This document shows positions 30,827 to 38,118 of a stretch of DNA of 38,118 nucleotides, piece after piece (positions within the stretch are counted from its first letter, which is position 1; the number at the start of each line of letters is the position of its first letter). Origin of the DNA: an uncultured Clostridia bacterium (GTDB taxonomy: Bacteria; Bacillota; Clostridia; Oscillospirales; Ruminococcaceae); contig CANQJB010000010.1 of NCBI GenBank assembly GCA_947624155.1, positions 1 through 38,118 on the forward strand, in the 5' to 3' direction. The position numbers and the translations under genes are program-made. Below the pieces are notes generated by a model. It worked only from the letters and a program-made list of their open reading frames with translations. It ran no database searches and was not told the origin of the DNA.

Positions 30827-32590
30827 ATGAAAGTAATCTATTCAAACGGAACCGTCGGCGAGTGCGCGCCCGAGGAAGAGCTGCACATAATCCGCCACTC
30901 GGCCGCCCACATTATGGCCCAGGCGATCTCTCGCCTCTGGCCGGAGGCAAAATTCGCCTACGGCCCCGCAAACGAAACCGGCTTCTATTATGACGTCGAT
31001 CTCGGCGACAAAACTGTCGGCGAGGAGGACCTCGCGAAGATCGAAGCCGAAATGAAAAAGATCGTCAAGGAAAACCTGCCGATCCGCCCGTTTATTCTCC
31101 CCCGCGAGGAGGCCGTCGCTTTTATGCAGGAGCGCGGCGAAAAATACAAGGTCGAGCACATCGCCGATCTTCCGGAGGACGCTGTCATCAGCTTCTATAA
31201 GCAGGGCGACTATGTCGATATGTGCGTCGGGCCTCATATCACCTATACAAAGGCTCTGAAAGCCTTTAAGCTCACCGCCGTCTCGGGAGCTTACTGGAAA
31301 AACAACAAGGACAACAAGATGCTGACCCGAATCAAGGGGATCGCTTTCCGCAATCAGCAGGAGCTCGACGACTATCTCAAGCTTCTCGAAGAGGCCGAAA
31401 AACGCGACCACAGAAAGATCGGCAAGGAGATGGGGCTCTTTATGCTCGCAGAGGAGGCCCCCGGCTTCCCGTTCTTCCTGCCGAAGGGAATGGCGGTAAA
31501 GAACGCGCTGATCGACTATTGGCGCGAGATTCACACCCGCGAGCATTATGTCGAGGTTCAGACTCCGATGATTATGAACCGCCGTCTCTGGGAGACCTCG
31601 GGACACTGGGATCACTACAAGGACAATATGTATTCGACGGTCATCGACGACGAAATCTACTGCGTCAAGCCGATGAACTGCCCCGGCGGAGTTATGGTTT
31701 ATAAGTCTCAGCCTCATTCCTACCGCGATCTGCCGATCAGAATGGGCGAGCTGGGGCTTGTCCACCGCCACGAGCTAAAAGGCACTCTTCACGGGCTGTT
31801 CCGCGTCCGCTGCTTCACTCAGGACGATGCTCACATCTTTATGACCAGAGACCAGATCACCGACGAGATAATCGGCGTCGTCAACCTTATCGACGAGGTA
31901 TATAAGAAATTCGGCTTTAAATACGCGGTCGAGCTCTCGACCCGCCCCGAAAATTCAATGGGCTCTGACGAGGACTGGGAGGCCGCGACAAACGGCCTCA
32001 AGCTCGCGCTTGAAAAGCTCGGTCTGCCCTACACGATCAACGAGGGCGACGGCGCGTTCTACGGCCCGAAGATCGACTTCCACATTGAGGACGCTCTCGG
32101 GAGGACATGGCAGTGCGGAACGATTCAGCTCGACTTCCAGATGCCGCTCAACTTCAACCTCGAATATGTCGACCAGAACGGCGAAAAGCAGCGCCCGATA
32201 ATGGTTCACCGCGTCGTCTTCGGCTCGATCGAGCGCTTCATCGGCATTCTTATCGAGCAGTTTGCGGGAAAGTTCCCGACTTGGCTCGCGCCGGTTCAGG
32301 CGAAGGTGCTCCTCGTCTCCGAAAAGGCCTCGGAATACGGCCACGGAGTTTATGAGGCCCTCAGAGCGGCAAAGGTCAGAACCGAGCTCGACGAGCGCAA
32401 CGAAAAGATCGGCTATATGATCCGCGAGGCTCAGGTCGTCGACAGAGTGCCTTATATGGTTATCGTCGGCCAGAAGGAAGCCGAGGAGGGAACCGTCTCG
32501 GTCCGCCGCCTCGATTCGACCGCGACCGAAACGATGACCCTTGACGAATTTGTCGCGAAGATCACAGAAGAAATAAGGGAGAGAGTGTAA
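30827..32590 (+). CDS. thrS: Threonyl-tRNA synthetase lacking the TGS domain
   Basis: A 587-residue class II aminoacyl-tRNA synthetase that charges tRNA-Thr. The editing domain is intact (HIIRHSAAHIMAQ with H24/H28; YVDMCVGPHIT). The catalytic core has the zinc cysteine in PMNCPG, motif 2 (HRHELKGTLHGLFRVRCFTQ), DDAHIF and the motif 3 region VHRVVFGSIERFIGIL; the anticodon-binding domain ends near 585. Usual bacterial ThrS proteins have about 640 residues with an N-terminal TGS domain of about 60; here the protein opens only about 20 residues before the editing domain. The start has AGGAGG 7 nt upstream and there is no in-frame upstream extension with TGS character. Expression is set by the T-box leader. 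Confidence 0.97.
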   Translation: MKVIYSNGTVGECAPEEELHIIRHSAAHIMAQAISRLWPEAKFAYGPANETGFYYDVDLGDKTVGEEDLAKIEAEMKKIVKENLPIRPFILPREEAVAFMQERGEKYKVEHIADLPEDAVISFYKQGDYVDMCVGPHITYTKALKAFKLTAVSGAYWKNNKDNKMLTRIKGIAFRNQQELDDYLKLLEEAEKRDHRKIGKEMGLFMLAEEAPGFPFFLPKGMAVKNALIDYWREIHTREHYVEVQTPMIMNRRLWETSGHWDHYKDNMYSTVIDDEIYCVKPMNCPGGVMVYKSQPHSYRDLPIRMGELGLVHRHELKGTLHGLFRVRCFTQDDAHIFMTRDQITDEIIGVVNLIDEVYKKFGFKYAVELSTRPENSMGSDEDWEAATNGLKLALEKLGLPYTINEGDGAFYGPKIDFHIEDALGRTWQCGTIQLDFQMPLNFNLEYVDQNGEKQRPIMVHRVVFGSIERFIGILIEQFAGKFPTWLAPVQAKVLLVSEKASEYGHGVYEALRAAKVRTELDERNEKIGYMIREAQVVDRVPYMVIVGQKEAEEGTVSVRRLDSTATETMTLDEFVAKITEEIRERV

Positions 32591-32612
32591 AAGGCTCTTG
32601 CAAGAATGAATA

Positions 32613-32646
32613 TAGCCTCTGTTTTCTAACAGAGGCTAATTTTTTA
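32613..32646 (+). terminator. Rho-independent terminator of thrS
   Basis: An 11-bp perfect stem TAGCCTCTGTT/AACAGAGGCTA around TTCT (32613-32638), followed by ATTTTTTAAC. Confidence 0.92.
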
Positions 32647-32673
32647 ACTGTCCCGTATTCCGATGCCCGCAAA

Positions 32674-33483
32674 TCACACCCCAGCGAGCACTCTTACCCT
32701 TTCGAGACTTCTGTTCATTCCCTCGAGATCGAGACTGCCGTCGGGGCGGAAGGCGTTGGCTTCGACTGTAAAGTCGCCGGAATAGCCGGTCTTTCTGAGA
32801 TTTTTAAAGAAGGTAACAAAATCGACGTCGCCATAGCCGATATTCAGCGCGCGGATGCTCGACCAGTCGCGGTAGCCGCCCCTGCGGTCGTTGACATGAA
32901 GATGACGGACGCTCTCCCAGAGGCCGATGTTCTCCGGCTCAAAGGCGGCCTCGTTCAAAAAATCGAACTGCGCCATTTTGGTGTCGTATGTAAATTTCGC
33001 GTCGGGCGAGGTCTTCAGAAGCCGGCACCACAGCTCGAGCGGGCTGGAGCCGTTCGCAATAACGTTTTCGGCGGTCAGGACAAGGCCGTATTCCTTCGAG
33101 ATCGCCTCAAGCTCGGGATATGCCGAAAAATTCGCGGAGATGTTGCTGTCCGAGATCGGGCCGTTCCAGAGGTGGAGGATCAGAAGCTTCGCGCCGATCC
33201 TCTTTGCGGTCACGCAGTTTGTTCTGAACCGCTCAAAAGCTTTGTCGAAGCGCTCCTCCGCCAAAAGCTCGCCGATCTTCTTTTCGACGTGAAGCGTCGG
33301 GAAGTTCAGGCCGGTTTTCTCTATGCAGCCGCAGAGCTCATCTTCGCGGCCGTACCAATCCTCATAAAATATCAGCTCGAAGCCGTCGCAGCGGATTCTC
33401 GGCGCGAGCTCGGCGATCAGCCGGAAATCGCGGCCGTTGGGACGGCCGATAAACGCGCCTGTCGAAGCAAAGACCCTCTGCAT
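32674..33483 (-). CDS. Sugar phosphate isomerase/epimerase-like TIM-barrel protein
   Basis: A 269-residue protein of the xylose-isomerase-like (AP_endonuc_2) superfamily. Recognisable elements are CDGFELIFYEDW with a metal-binding Glu, LLILHLWNGP, HLHVNDRRGG, NIGYGDVDFVTFF and FTVEANAF with the last Glu. Members isomerise or epimerise sugars or inositols or cleave DNA; the substrate here is unknown. The ATG at 33483 (AAGGAG 8 nt upstream) overlaps the stop of the metallophosphoesterase as TGATG, so the two are translationally coupled. A longer open frame to 33699 runs inside the upstream gene and is not coding. Confidence 0.82.
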   Translation of the reverse strand: MQRVFASTGAFIGRPNGRDFRLIAELAPRIRCDGFELIFYEDWYGREDELCGCIEKTGLNFPTLHVEKKIGELLAEERFDKAFERFRTNCVTAKRIGAKLLILHLWNGPISDSNISANFSAYPELEAISKEYGLVLTAENVIANGSSPLELWCRLLKTSPDAKFTYDTKMAQFDFLNEAAFEPENIGLWESVRHLHVNDRRGGYRDWSSIRALNIGYGDVDFVTFFKNLRKTGYSGDFTVEANAFRPDGSLDLEGMNRSLERVRVLAGV

Positions 33484-34304
33484 CAGCGAAACTCCTTTCT
33501 GAGAGTGACCGAAACGACCTCGGGGGGATTGTTGATTCTGACCGGTATCAGGCTGTTGCCGAGGCCGCGGCTGATGACCGTTGCGCGGTCGCCGAAGCGG
33601 TGGATCCCCTCGCTGTATGTCGGGAAGAAGAGCTGGTCCGGGGCGATCAGCCCGCCGACAAACGGAATTCTGAACTGGCCTCCGTGGGCGTGGCCGCAAA
33701 AGCTCAGGTCGATGCCCGCGGCGGCATAGTCGGGCGCAAACTGCGGGCGGTGGTTCAGCAAGATGTTGAAGCCGTTCGGCCTGAGAAGCTCAGAGACCTG
33801 AGAGGCGTAAAAGTCTTTTTTATCAAACATTCCGATTATATTGACCTCGCTGCTTCCGACCTCAAAGCGCTCGGCTCTGCCGTCCAAAAGATGCACTCCC
33901 CGCGCCGAAAGCTCGCTCAGAAGATGATTATAGGTCAAGGTCGGGAGATTTTCCTCGTGGTTGCCGGTGACATAATAGACGTCGGCGATCAGGGTTAGCT
34001 GAGAGACCAGCTCATAAGCCGCCTGCGGGTCGGGATGCCGGCCGTCGACAAGGTCGCCGGTTATCAGGATTATATCCGGCCGCTGGGCGTTCACAAGCCC
34101 GACGAGGCGGCTGTTCCCCCGGCCGAACCGCTTGCCGTGAAGGTCGGAGAGGTGGACGATTTTAAAGCCGTCGAGCGAATCGCTCACCTTCGGCGACTCG
34201 AAGACATATTCGCTCAGGGTCAGCATATTGTTTTCGGCGTTGAGTCCCGCCGCCGCGATCGCCGCTGCCGCCGCAAATATGCAGAGTGCGCGTTTTCTGT
34301 TCAT
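33483..34304 (-). CDS. Membrane-associated metallophosphoesterase (YkuE/YaeI-like)
   Basis: A 273-residue calcineurin-type phosphoesterase with an N-terminal membrane or signal segment (about 4-24). All five family motifs are present: HLSDLHG (D54, H56), GDLVDG (D84), GNHE (N115, H116), LNHRP and GHAHGGQ. YaeI/YkuE relatives act on lipid-linked or UDP-diacylglucosamine-like substrates; the substrate here is not known. The AAGGGGG site is 8 nt before the ATG, and a promoter lies at 34335-34363. It is the first gene of a two-gene unit. Confidence 0.87.
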   Translation of the reverse strand: MNRKRALCIFAAAAAIAAAGLNAENNMLTLSEYVFESPKVSDSLDGFKIVHLSDLHGKRFGRGNSRLVGLVNAQRPDIILITGDLVDGRHPDPQAAYELVSQLTLIADVYYVTGNHEENLPTLTYNHLLSELSARGVHLLDGRAERFEVGSSEVNIIGMFDKKDFYASQVSELLRPNGFNILLNHRPQFAPDYAAAGIDLSFCGHAHGGQFRIPFVGGLIAPDQLFFPTYSEGIHRFGDRATVISRGLGNSLIPVRINNPPEVVSVTLRKEFR

Positions 34305-34334
34305 TTGGCATACCCCCTTCTTGATTATATTTAC

Positions 34335-34363
34335 AGTTTATCACATCATAGGAGGGAAGTCAA
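34335..34363 (-). promoter_or_regulatory. Sigma-A promoter of the metallophosphoesterase unit
   Basis: On the minus strand, TTGACT (34363-34358), 17 bp and TAAACT (34340-34335). Confidence 0.75.
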
Positions 34364-34489
34364 GGAGGGGAAATCAGAAATGCGCCCAATATCGGATACA
34401 TCATGAAAAATCGAAGGTCGGATTTTAAAGCGCTGCAATTCGGTTTTGTCCCTTCATTTTCATTTCCTTTCATTTCTTTTAAATAAAAC

Positions 34490-34518
34490 TTGCAAAAGAT
34501 GCGGGATTGTGATACAAT
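34490..34518 (+). promoter_or_regulatory. Sigma-A promoter of the Ap4A-type Nudix gene
   Basis: TTGCAA (34490-34495), 17 bp and TACAAT (34513-34518). A stem-loop GAAGCC/GAGCG with CGCTC/GGCTTC (34540-34570) sits in the leader directly before the AGGAAGG ribosome site. Confidence 0.75.
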
Positions 34519-34583
34519 ATATACGAATATATCTTAAAAGAAGCCCGAGCGGTTTTTCGCTCAAGGCTTCAGGAAGGAAAAAT

Positions 34584-34988
34584 ATGCTGCACGAAAAGTC
34601 CTGCGGTGCGATCGTTTACCGCAAGTTTCACGGCAATACCGAGATTCTTTTAATCAAACACATCAACAGCGGCCACTGGTCTTTCCCGAAAGGCCACGTT
34701 GAGGCCGGAGAAACCGAAGTTCAGACCGCCCACCGCGAAATACTCGAGGAAACCGGAATCGACGTTATCATCGACTCCAGCTTCCGCGAGACCGTCAGTT
34801 ATTCGCCCAAGAGAGGCACCCAGAAGGTCGTCGTCTATTTTCTCGCAAAGGCAAAGAACACCGACTATGTCCCTCAGGAGGACGAGATCGCCGACATTCG
34901 CTGGATCGAGATCGACAGGGCGCAGAACGTTCTGACCTATGAAAACGATAAGAGCATTGTCAGCAAGGCCAGAGCAGTGATCGCCTAG
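34584..34988 (+). CDS. Nudix hydrolase, Ap4A-pyrophosphohydrolase-like
   Basis: A 134-residue Nudix protein. The Nudix box runs from G37 (GHVEAGETEVQTAH then REILEETGI), with the preceding HWSFPKGH segment typical of asymmetric diadenosine-tetraphosphatases. It would hydrolyse dinucleoside polyphosphates or similar nucleoside diphosphate-X compounds in the cytosol. The ATG at 34584 is chosen for its AGGAAGG site 6 nt upstream; the longer open frame overlaps the promoter and leader hairpin. Its TAG stop shares CTAG with the convergent spoVG stop. Confidence 0.88.
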   Translation: MLHEKSCGAIVYRKFHGNTEILLIKHINSGHWSFPKGHVEAGETEVQTAHREILEETGIDVIIDSSFRETVSYSPKRGTQKVVVYFLAKAKNTDYVPQEDEIADIRWIEIDRAQNVLTYENDKSIVSKARAVIA

Positions 34989-35257
34989 CTCGGGGCAACC
35001 TCGCTCAGCGCGCGGTAATAGGCCGAGAGTATCTCACCCTCGATCTTTTCCCGCGCCTCCTGCGAAATCGGGTGGACAATGTCGCGGAACGCCCCTGTGT
35101 CGTCACGGCGCGAGGGCATCGCGACAAAAAGCCTGCCGTCGCCCTGGACAACCTTGATATCGTGAACCGCGAAGGCGTCGTCGAAGGTGACGCTTATTAT
35201 CCCCTTGAGCCTGCCTTCGGGGATAATCTTTCTTACTTTGATGTTTGTGATCGTCAT
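34985..35257 (-). CDS. spoVG: SpoVG RNA/DNA-binding regulator
   Basis: A 90-residue protein matching the whole length of SpoVG. The conserved opening TITNIKVRKI, the VTFDDAFAVHDIKV segment and FVAMPSRRDDTGAFRDIVHP are all present. SpoVG is a broadly conserved nucleic-acid-binding regulator tied to sporulation, cell division and envelope functions. The ribosome site AAGGA is 7 nt upstream. It diverges from murC across 142 nt and converges with the Nudix gene, overlapping by 4 nt. No clear promoter was found in the T-rich gap. Confidence 0.96.
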   Translation of the reverse strand: MTITNIKVRKIIPEGRLKGIISVTFDDAFAVHDIKVVQGDGRLFVAMPSRRDDTGAFRDIVHPISQEAREKIEGEILSAYYRALSEVAPS

Positions 35258-35399
35258 AATCCGTTCCTTTCTTCGGTGTGTTTTTTTTACTGCAACGGTA
35301 TTTTTGGCAGGGCTTTGCTTTTTTATGCAAAAAACGCGGTAAAAATTCCCGAATCGGAATATAATAATATCAGCGATAAATTTTTGGGAGATTGATATT

Positions 35400-36767
35400 G
35401 TGACTGATGAAAATATTCTGGCCGGACGCCGGCATATACACTTTATCGGAATAGGCGGCAGCGGAATGTATCCGCTCGCTCAGATACTCCACGAAAAGGG
35501 CTATTATCTCACCGGCTCGGACAACAACGAGACCGAGACGCTCGAAGCCGTCAGGAAAATGGGGATACCCGTAGTTCTCGGCCAGCGCGCCGAAAACATC
35601 GAGGGCGCCGACCTGATCGTTCACACCGCCGCAATAATGGAAGACAACCCCGAGCTGGCCGCCGCGAGAGCGTCCGGCGTTCCGGTTATCGAGCGCAAGG
35701 AGCTTTTGGGGCTGGTAACAACTTGGTATTCAAACGCGATCTGCATCAGCGGCACCCACGGCAAGACCACAACGACAGCGATGACCGCGCAGATACTCCA
35801 CGAATGGGGAAACGACTTCGGCTGCGTTATCGGCGGAAAGCTCCCCGCGATCGGCGGCTCGGGCCGCGCCGGAAGCTCCGACATAATGGTGTGCGAGAGC
35901 TGCGAGTTTGTCGACACCTTCTTAAAACTCAGCCCTGACATCGCGGTGATCCTTAATATCGACGCCGACCACCTCGATTATTTCAAGACGATGGATAACC
36001 TCAAAAGGTCGTTTCATAAGTTCGCCGAAAACGCCTCGAAGTGCCTGATATATAACGGCGACGACGCAAACACCTTGGAAGCAGTCGCGGGTATCGGCGG
36101 AAAAGAGCTTATCACCTTCGGCTGGGATCATAAAAACGACTACTACCCGGTGATTCTCCAAAGAAGCGGGCTGACCACCGCCTTTGACGTCTATTACAAG
36201 GGCGAAAAGCTGCTCGGGACCGAGATTCATGTCCCGGGGAAGCACAATGTCCTCAACGCGGTCGCCGCGATAGCTGCGGCGAGATATGTCGGCGTTCCTT
36301 TGGACTCCGCCGTAAAGGGAATTTCGGTCTTTCACGGCGCGCTGAGGCGGTTCGAGAAGATCGCCTCGGTCGGCGGAGTTACAGTCGCCGACGACTATGC
36401 ACACCACCCCGCCGAGATCGCCTCGACTCTCAGAGCCGCGCGGGAGCTCGATTTCAAGCGCATAATCGCCGTTCACCAGCCGTTCACCTATTCGCGGACA
36501 TATATGCTGATGAACGACTTTGCCGAAGCCCTCTCGATCGCCGACGAGGTTGTTCTGACCGAGATAATGGGCTCGCGGGAAAAGAATGTCTACGGAGTCA
36601 AGGCTGCGGATCTCGCCGAAAAGATCGACCGCTGTGTGCTCACGCCGACATTTGCGGAATGCGTCGATTATCTTAAATCACACGTCCGCCCGGGCGATCT
36701 GGTTATCACCATGGGCTGCGGAGATATATATAAGGTCGCGAAAAGTCTCGCGAAAGAGCTGGAATAA
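35400..36767 (+). CDS. murC: UDP-N-acetylmuramate--L-alanine ligase
   Basis: A 455-residue cytosolic enzyme that adds L-alanine to UDP-MurNAc using ATP in peptidoglycan precursor synthesis. Visible motifs are the N-terminal UDP-binding GIGGSGM, the ATP loop SGTHGKTTT, NIDADHLDYF, the GKHNVLNAVAAIA core and DDYAHHPAEI. Length is normal. The GTG start has GGGAG 9 nt upstream, and a -10-like TATAAT is at 35360 without a good -35. It is the first gene of a plus-strand unit with lexA 22 nt behind it. Confidence 0.97.
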   Translation: MTDENILAGRRHIHFIGIGGSGMYPLAQILHEKGYYLTGSDNNETETLEAVRKMGIPVVLGQRAENIEGADLIVHTAAIMEDNPELAAARASGVPVIERKELLGLVTTWYSNAICISGTHGKTTTTAMTAQILHEWGNDFGCVIGGKLPAIGGSGRAGSSDIMVCESCEFVDTFLKLSPDIAVILNIDADHLDYFKTMDNLKRSFHKFAENASKCLIYNGDDANTLEAVAGIGGKELITFGWDHKNDYYPVILQRSGLTTAFDVYYKGEKLLGTEIHVPGKHNVLNAVAAIAAARYVGVPLDSAVKGISVFHGALRRFEKIASVGGVTVADDYAHHPAEIASTLRAARELDFKRIIAVHQPFTYSRTYMLMNDFAEALSIADEVVLTEIMGSREKNVYGVKAADLAEKIDRCVLTPTFAECVDYLKSHVRPGDLVITMGCGDIYKVAKSLAKELE

Positions 36768-36789
36768 ACTTTAGAAAGGGCGGTGCCGA

Positions 36790-37380
36790 ATGACGCTGAG
36801 CGACAGAGACAGAGAGGTTTATGAATACGTTAAGACCAGGATCGGCGAGGGATATGCCCCGTCGGTGAGGGAGATCTGCCGGAGCCTCAATATTCCCTCC
36901 ACCTCGACCGCGCACGCCTGCCTCAAAAGGCTGGTCGACGCGGGGCTGCTCGAAAAGCAGGGAGACAACCTCAACCGCGCGATCAGGCTCGCGGGCGGCG
37001 AGAGCATTCAGGTCCCGCTTATCGGAACCGTCACCGCCGGTCAGCCGATCACCGCAATCGAGCATATCGAGGGCTATTTCGGCTTCAAGCCGAGGCGGAG
37101 ATATGACGGCGAGCTCTTTGCGCTAAAAGTCAGAGGCGAGTCGATGATAAACGCCGCAATCCTCGACGGCGACACCGTTGTCGTCGAGCAGACGCCGGTC
37201 GCCGAAAACGGCGAGATAGTCGTCGCGCTGACCGACGAGGGCGAGGCAACCGTCAAGCGCTTCTTCCGCGAAGACGGGCATTACCGGCTCCAGCCCGAAA
37301 ACGACAGCATGAGCCCGATAATTCTGGACAGCGTTTCGATCCTCGGACGGGTCATCGCGGTCCTGAGATACATAGACTGA
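36790..37380 (+). CDS. lexA: LexA SOS repressor
   Basis: A 196-residue self-cleaving repressor. The winged HTH (about 1-65) includes APSVREICRSLNIPSTSTAH. The cleavage site is A83-G84 in GTVTAGQPI, and the serine/lysine catalytic pair is S118 (RGESMINAAI) and K156 (EATVKRF). It represses DNA-damage genes and is inactivated through RecA. The ribosome site is AAAGGGCGG just upstream of ATG. It sits 22 nt behind murC and 14 nt before a Nudix gene, an uncommon setting for lexA; no GAAC-N-GTTC-type operator is seen in front. Confidence 0.96.
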   Translation: MTLSDRDREVYEYVKTRIGEGYAPSVREICRSLNIPSTSTAHACLKRLVDAGLLEKQGDNLNRAIRLAGGESIQVPLIGTVTAGQPITAIEHIEGYFGFKPRRRYDGELFALKVRGESMINAAILDGDTVVVEQTPVAENGEIVVALTDEGEATVKRFFREDGHYRLQPENDSMSPIILDSVSILGRVIAVLRYID

Positions 37381-37394
37381 AAGAGGCGGCTAAA

Positions 37395-37940
37395 ATGAAT
37401 CCCGAGCATTTATTTGAAAAGACGCTTTCGAGCGAGCAGATCTTCGACGGAAAGGTGGTAAAGCTTTTCCGCGACGAGGTTCTTCTCGAAGACGGCAGCG
37501 AAGCGGTCCGCGAGGTGATCAAACACCCCGGCGGGGTCTGCGTTCTGCCTCTCGACGCCGACGGAAATGTCTATATGGTCAGGCAGTTCAGATATCCGTT
37601 CCGCGAAGTGCTTCTGGAGATCCCTGCCGGAAAGCTCGAAGAGGGTGAAAAGCCGCTTGAATGCGGTATTCGCGAATTAAAAGAGGAAATCGGCGCCGAG
37701 GCGGACGAGATCGTTTATCTCGGCAAAATGCGCCCGACCGTCGCTTATGACACCGAGACGATTTATATGTATCTTGCGCGCGGGCTCAGCTTTTCGGAGC
37801 AGAGCCTCGACCCCGAGGAATTCATCGACGTGGTAAAAATGCCGTTCGGCAAGGTTTGCAGAATGGCCCTCAACGACGAGATCCCCGACGCAAAGACACA
37901 GCTTGCAGTCCTTAAAGCAAAAGAAATGTTGAAGAGGTAG
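37395..37940 (+). CDS. Nudix hydrolase, ADP-ribose pyrophosphatase type
   Basis: A 181-residue Nudix enzyme of the NudF/YqkG type that cleaves ADP-ribose to AMP and ribose-5-phosphate. The Nudix box starts at G79 (GKLEEGEKPLECG then IRELKEEIGAEA), after the family-typical VYMVRQFRYPFREVLLEIPAG. A start with GAGGCGG about 8 nt upstream and a 14-nt gap from lexA indicate one operon. Clearing ADP-ribose fits with NAD turnover during DNA damage responses, but that link is inference. Confidence 0.93.
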   Translation: MNPEHLFEKTLSSEQIFDGKVVKLFRDEVLLEDGSEAVREVIKHPGGVCVLPLDADGNVYMVRQFRYPFREVLLEIPAGKLEEGEKPLECGIRELKEEIGAEADEIVYLGKMRPTVAYDTETIYMYLARGLSFSEQSLDPEEFIDVVKMPFGKVCRMALNDEIPDAKTQLAVLKAKEMLKR

Positions 37941-38024
37941 AAGAGAGCGTCGCGTCTCTGCGCGCTTTTAAAAAGTTGATCTCAAGCTTTCAATTTATGA
38001 TTTTGACTTATAACTTTAAAAAAT

Positions 38025-38055
38025 AAAATTCGGGAATTCATTTCCCGAATTTTAT
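38025..38055 (+). terminator. Rho-independent terminator of the murC-lexA-nudix operon
   Basis: A 12-bp perfect stem AAAATTCGGGAA/TTCCCGAATTTT (38025-38036 with 38042-38053), then ATACGTTT. A weaker hairpin with TTTT (37946-37970) precedes it. The window end (38060-38118) is GC-rich with an ATGGCC/GGCCAT inverted repeat and no supportable gene. Confidence 0.85.
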
Positions 38056-38118
38056 ACGTTTATGGCCGGAGCGGCGAGCGAAGGCCATGCAGGAGAGGTT
38101 TACGGAGAACCCGCTCGG

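Noticed and set aside
30538-30828. Minus-strand hydrophobic open frame opposite the thrS leader
   Set aside because: It overlaps the T-box on the opposite strand, begins over the thrS start codon and has no ribosome site.
33484-33699. N-terminal extension of the TIM-barrel protein
   Set aside because: The extra 72 residues are Arg/Pro-rich out-of-frame translation of the metallophosphoesterase gene; the ATG at 33483 has a good ribosome site.
34446-34583. N-terminal extension of the Ap4A-type Nudix protein
   Set aside because: It would include the promoter and leader hairpin; the ATG at 34584 has the ribosome site and matches family length.
38062-38118. Possible gene start at the right edge
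   Set aside because: An ATG opens a frame to the window end, but it directly follows a terminator, lacks a ribosome site and lies in a repeat-like GC-rich stretch.

Overview
The window looks like a chromosomal segment of a low- to mid-GC Clostridia member, probably an uncultured Oscillospirales/Ruminococcaceae-type gut Firmicute. Reasons: strong GGAGG ribosome binding sites, near-consensus sigma-A promoters with 17-bp spacers, RNase Y, SpoVG, a T-box in front of thrS, a Gram-positive-style LexA, and an NPxTG-anchored surface protein. No tRNA, rRNA, CRISPR array, insertion sequence or phage gene was seen.

Layout. 1-2951 (minus): 5'-methylthioadenosine/SAH nucleosidase, an unusual single ORF joining an XRE DNA-binding domain to an M18 aminopeptidase, and a partial GNAT acetyltransferase. 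3085-5248 (plus): an OmpR-type response regulator and its histidine kinase, closed by a bidirectional terminator. 5274-6169 (minus): two small unrecognised membrane proteins; the promoter of one carries GTAAC direct repeats. 6170-6395: noncoding, with a hairpin, heptad repeats and a GC-rich stretch.

6396-25974 (minus) is the centre of interest: about 19.5 kb and thirteen same-strand genes behind a perfect TTGACA-17-TATAAT promoter and a structured leader. In transcription order they are: two LolD/MacB-type ABC ATPases (the second with a C-terminal AbrB-like domain), a 970-residue solute-binding protein with extra sugar-binding-like domains, a MalF/MalG-type permease pair, an NHL-propeller/TPR membrane protein, a Yip1-family membrane protein, a large secreted DUF5696-like protein, a second MalF/MalG pair, a GH26 lipoprotein, a membrane fusion lipoprotein and a double-FtsX permease. 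The last two also have their own promoter. The set looks like a combined envelope-glycan handling, import and MacAB-like transport system. No MalK/MsmX-type ATPase is present, so the sugar permeases probably borrow one from elsewhere.

26107-28393 (minus): a strongly expressed sortase-anchored surface protein with its own promoter and terminator. 28544-32646: divergent rny (minus) and T-box-controlled thrS (plus). 32674-34363 (minus): a TIM-barrel sugar isomerase-like protein coupled to a metallophosphoesterase. 34490-34988 (plus): an Ap4A-type Nudix hydrolase, converging on spoVG (minus) with both stop codons in one CTAG. 35400-37940 (plus): murC, lexA and an ADP-ribose-pyrophosphatase-type Nudix gene, followed by a terminator.

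All assignments are from reading motifs by eye; no database search was run.
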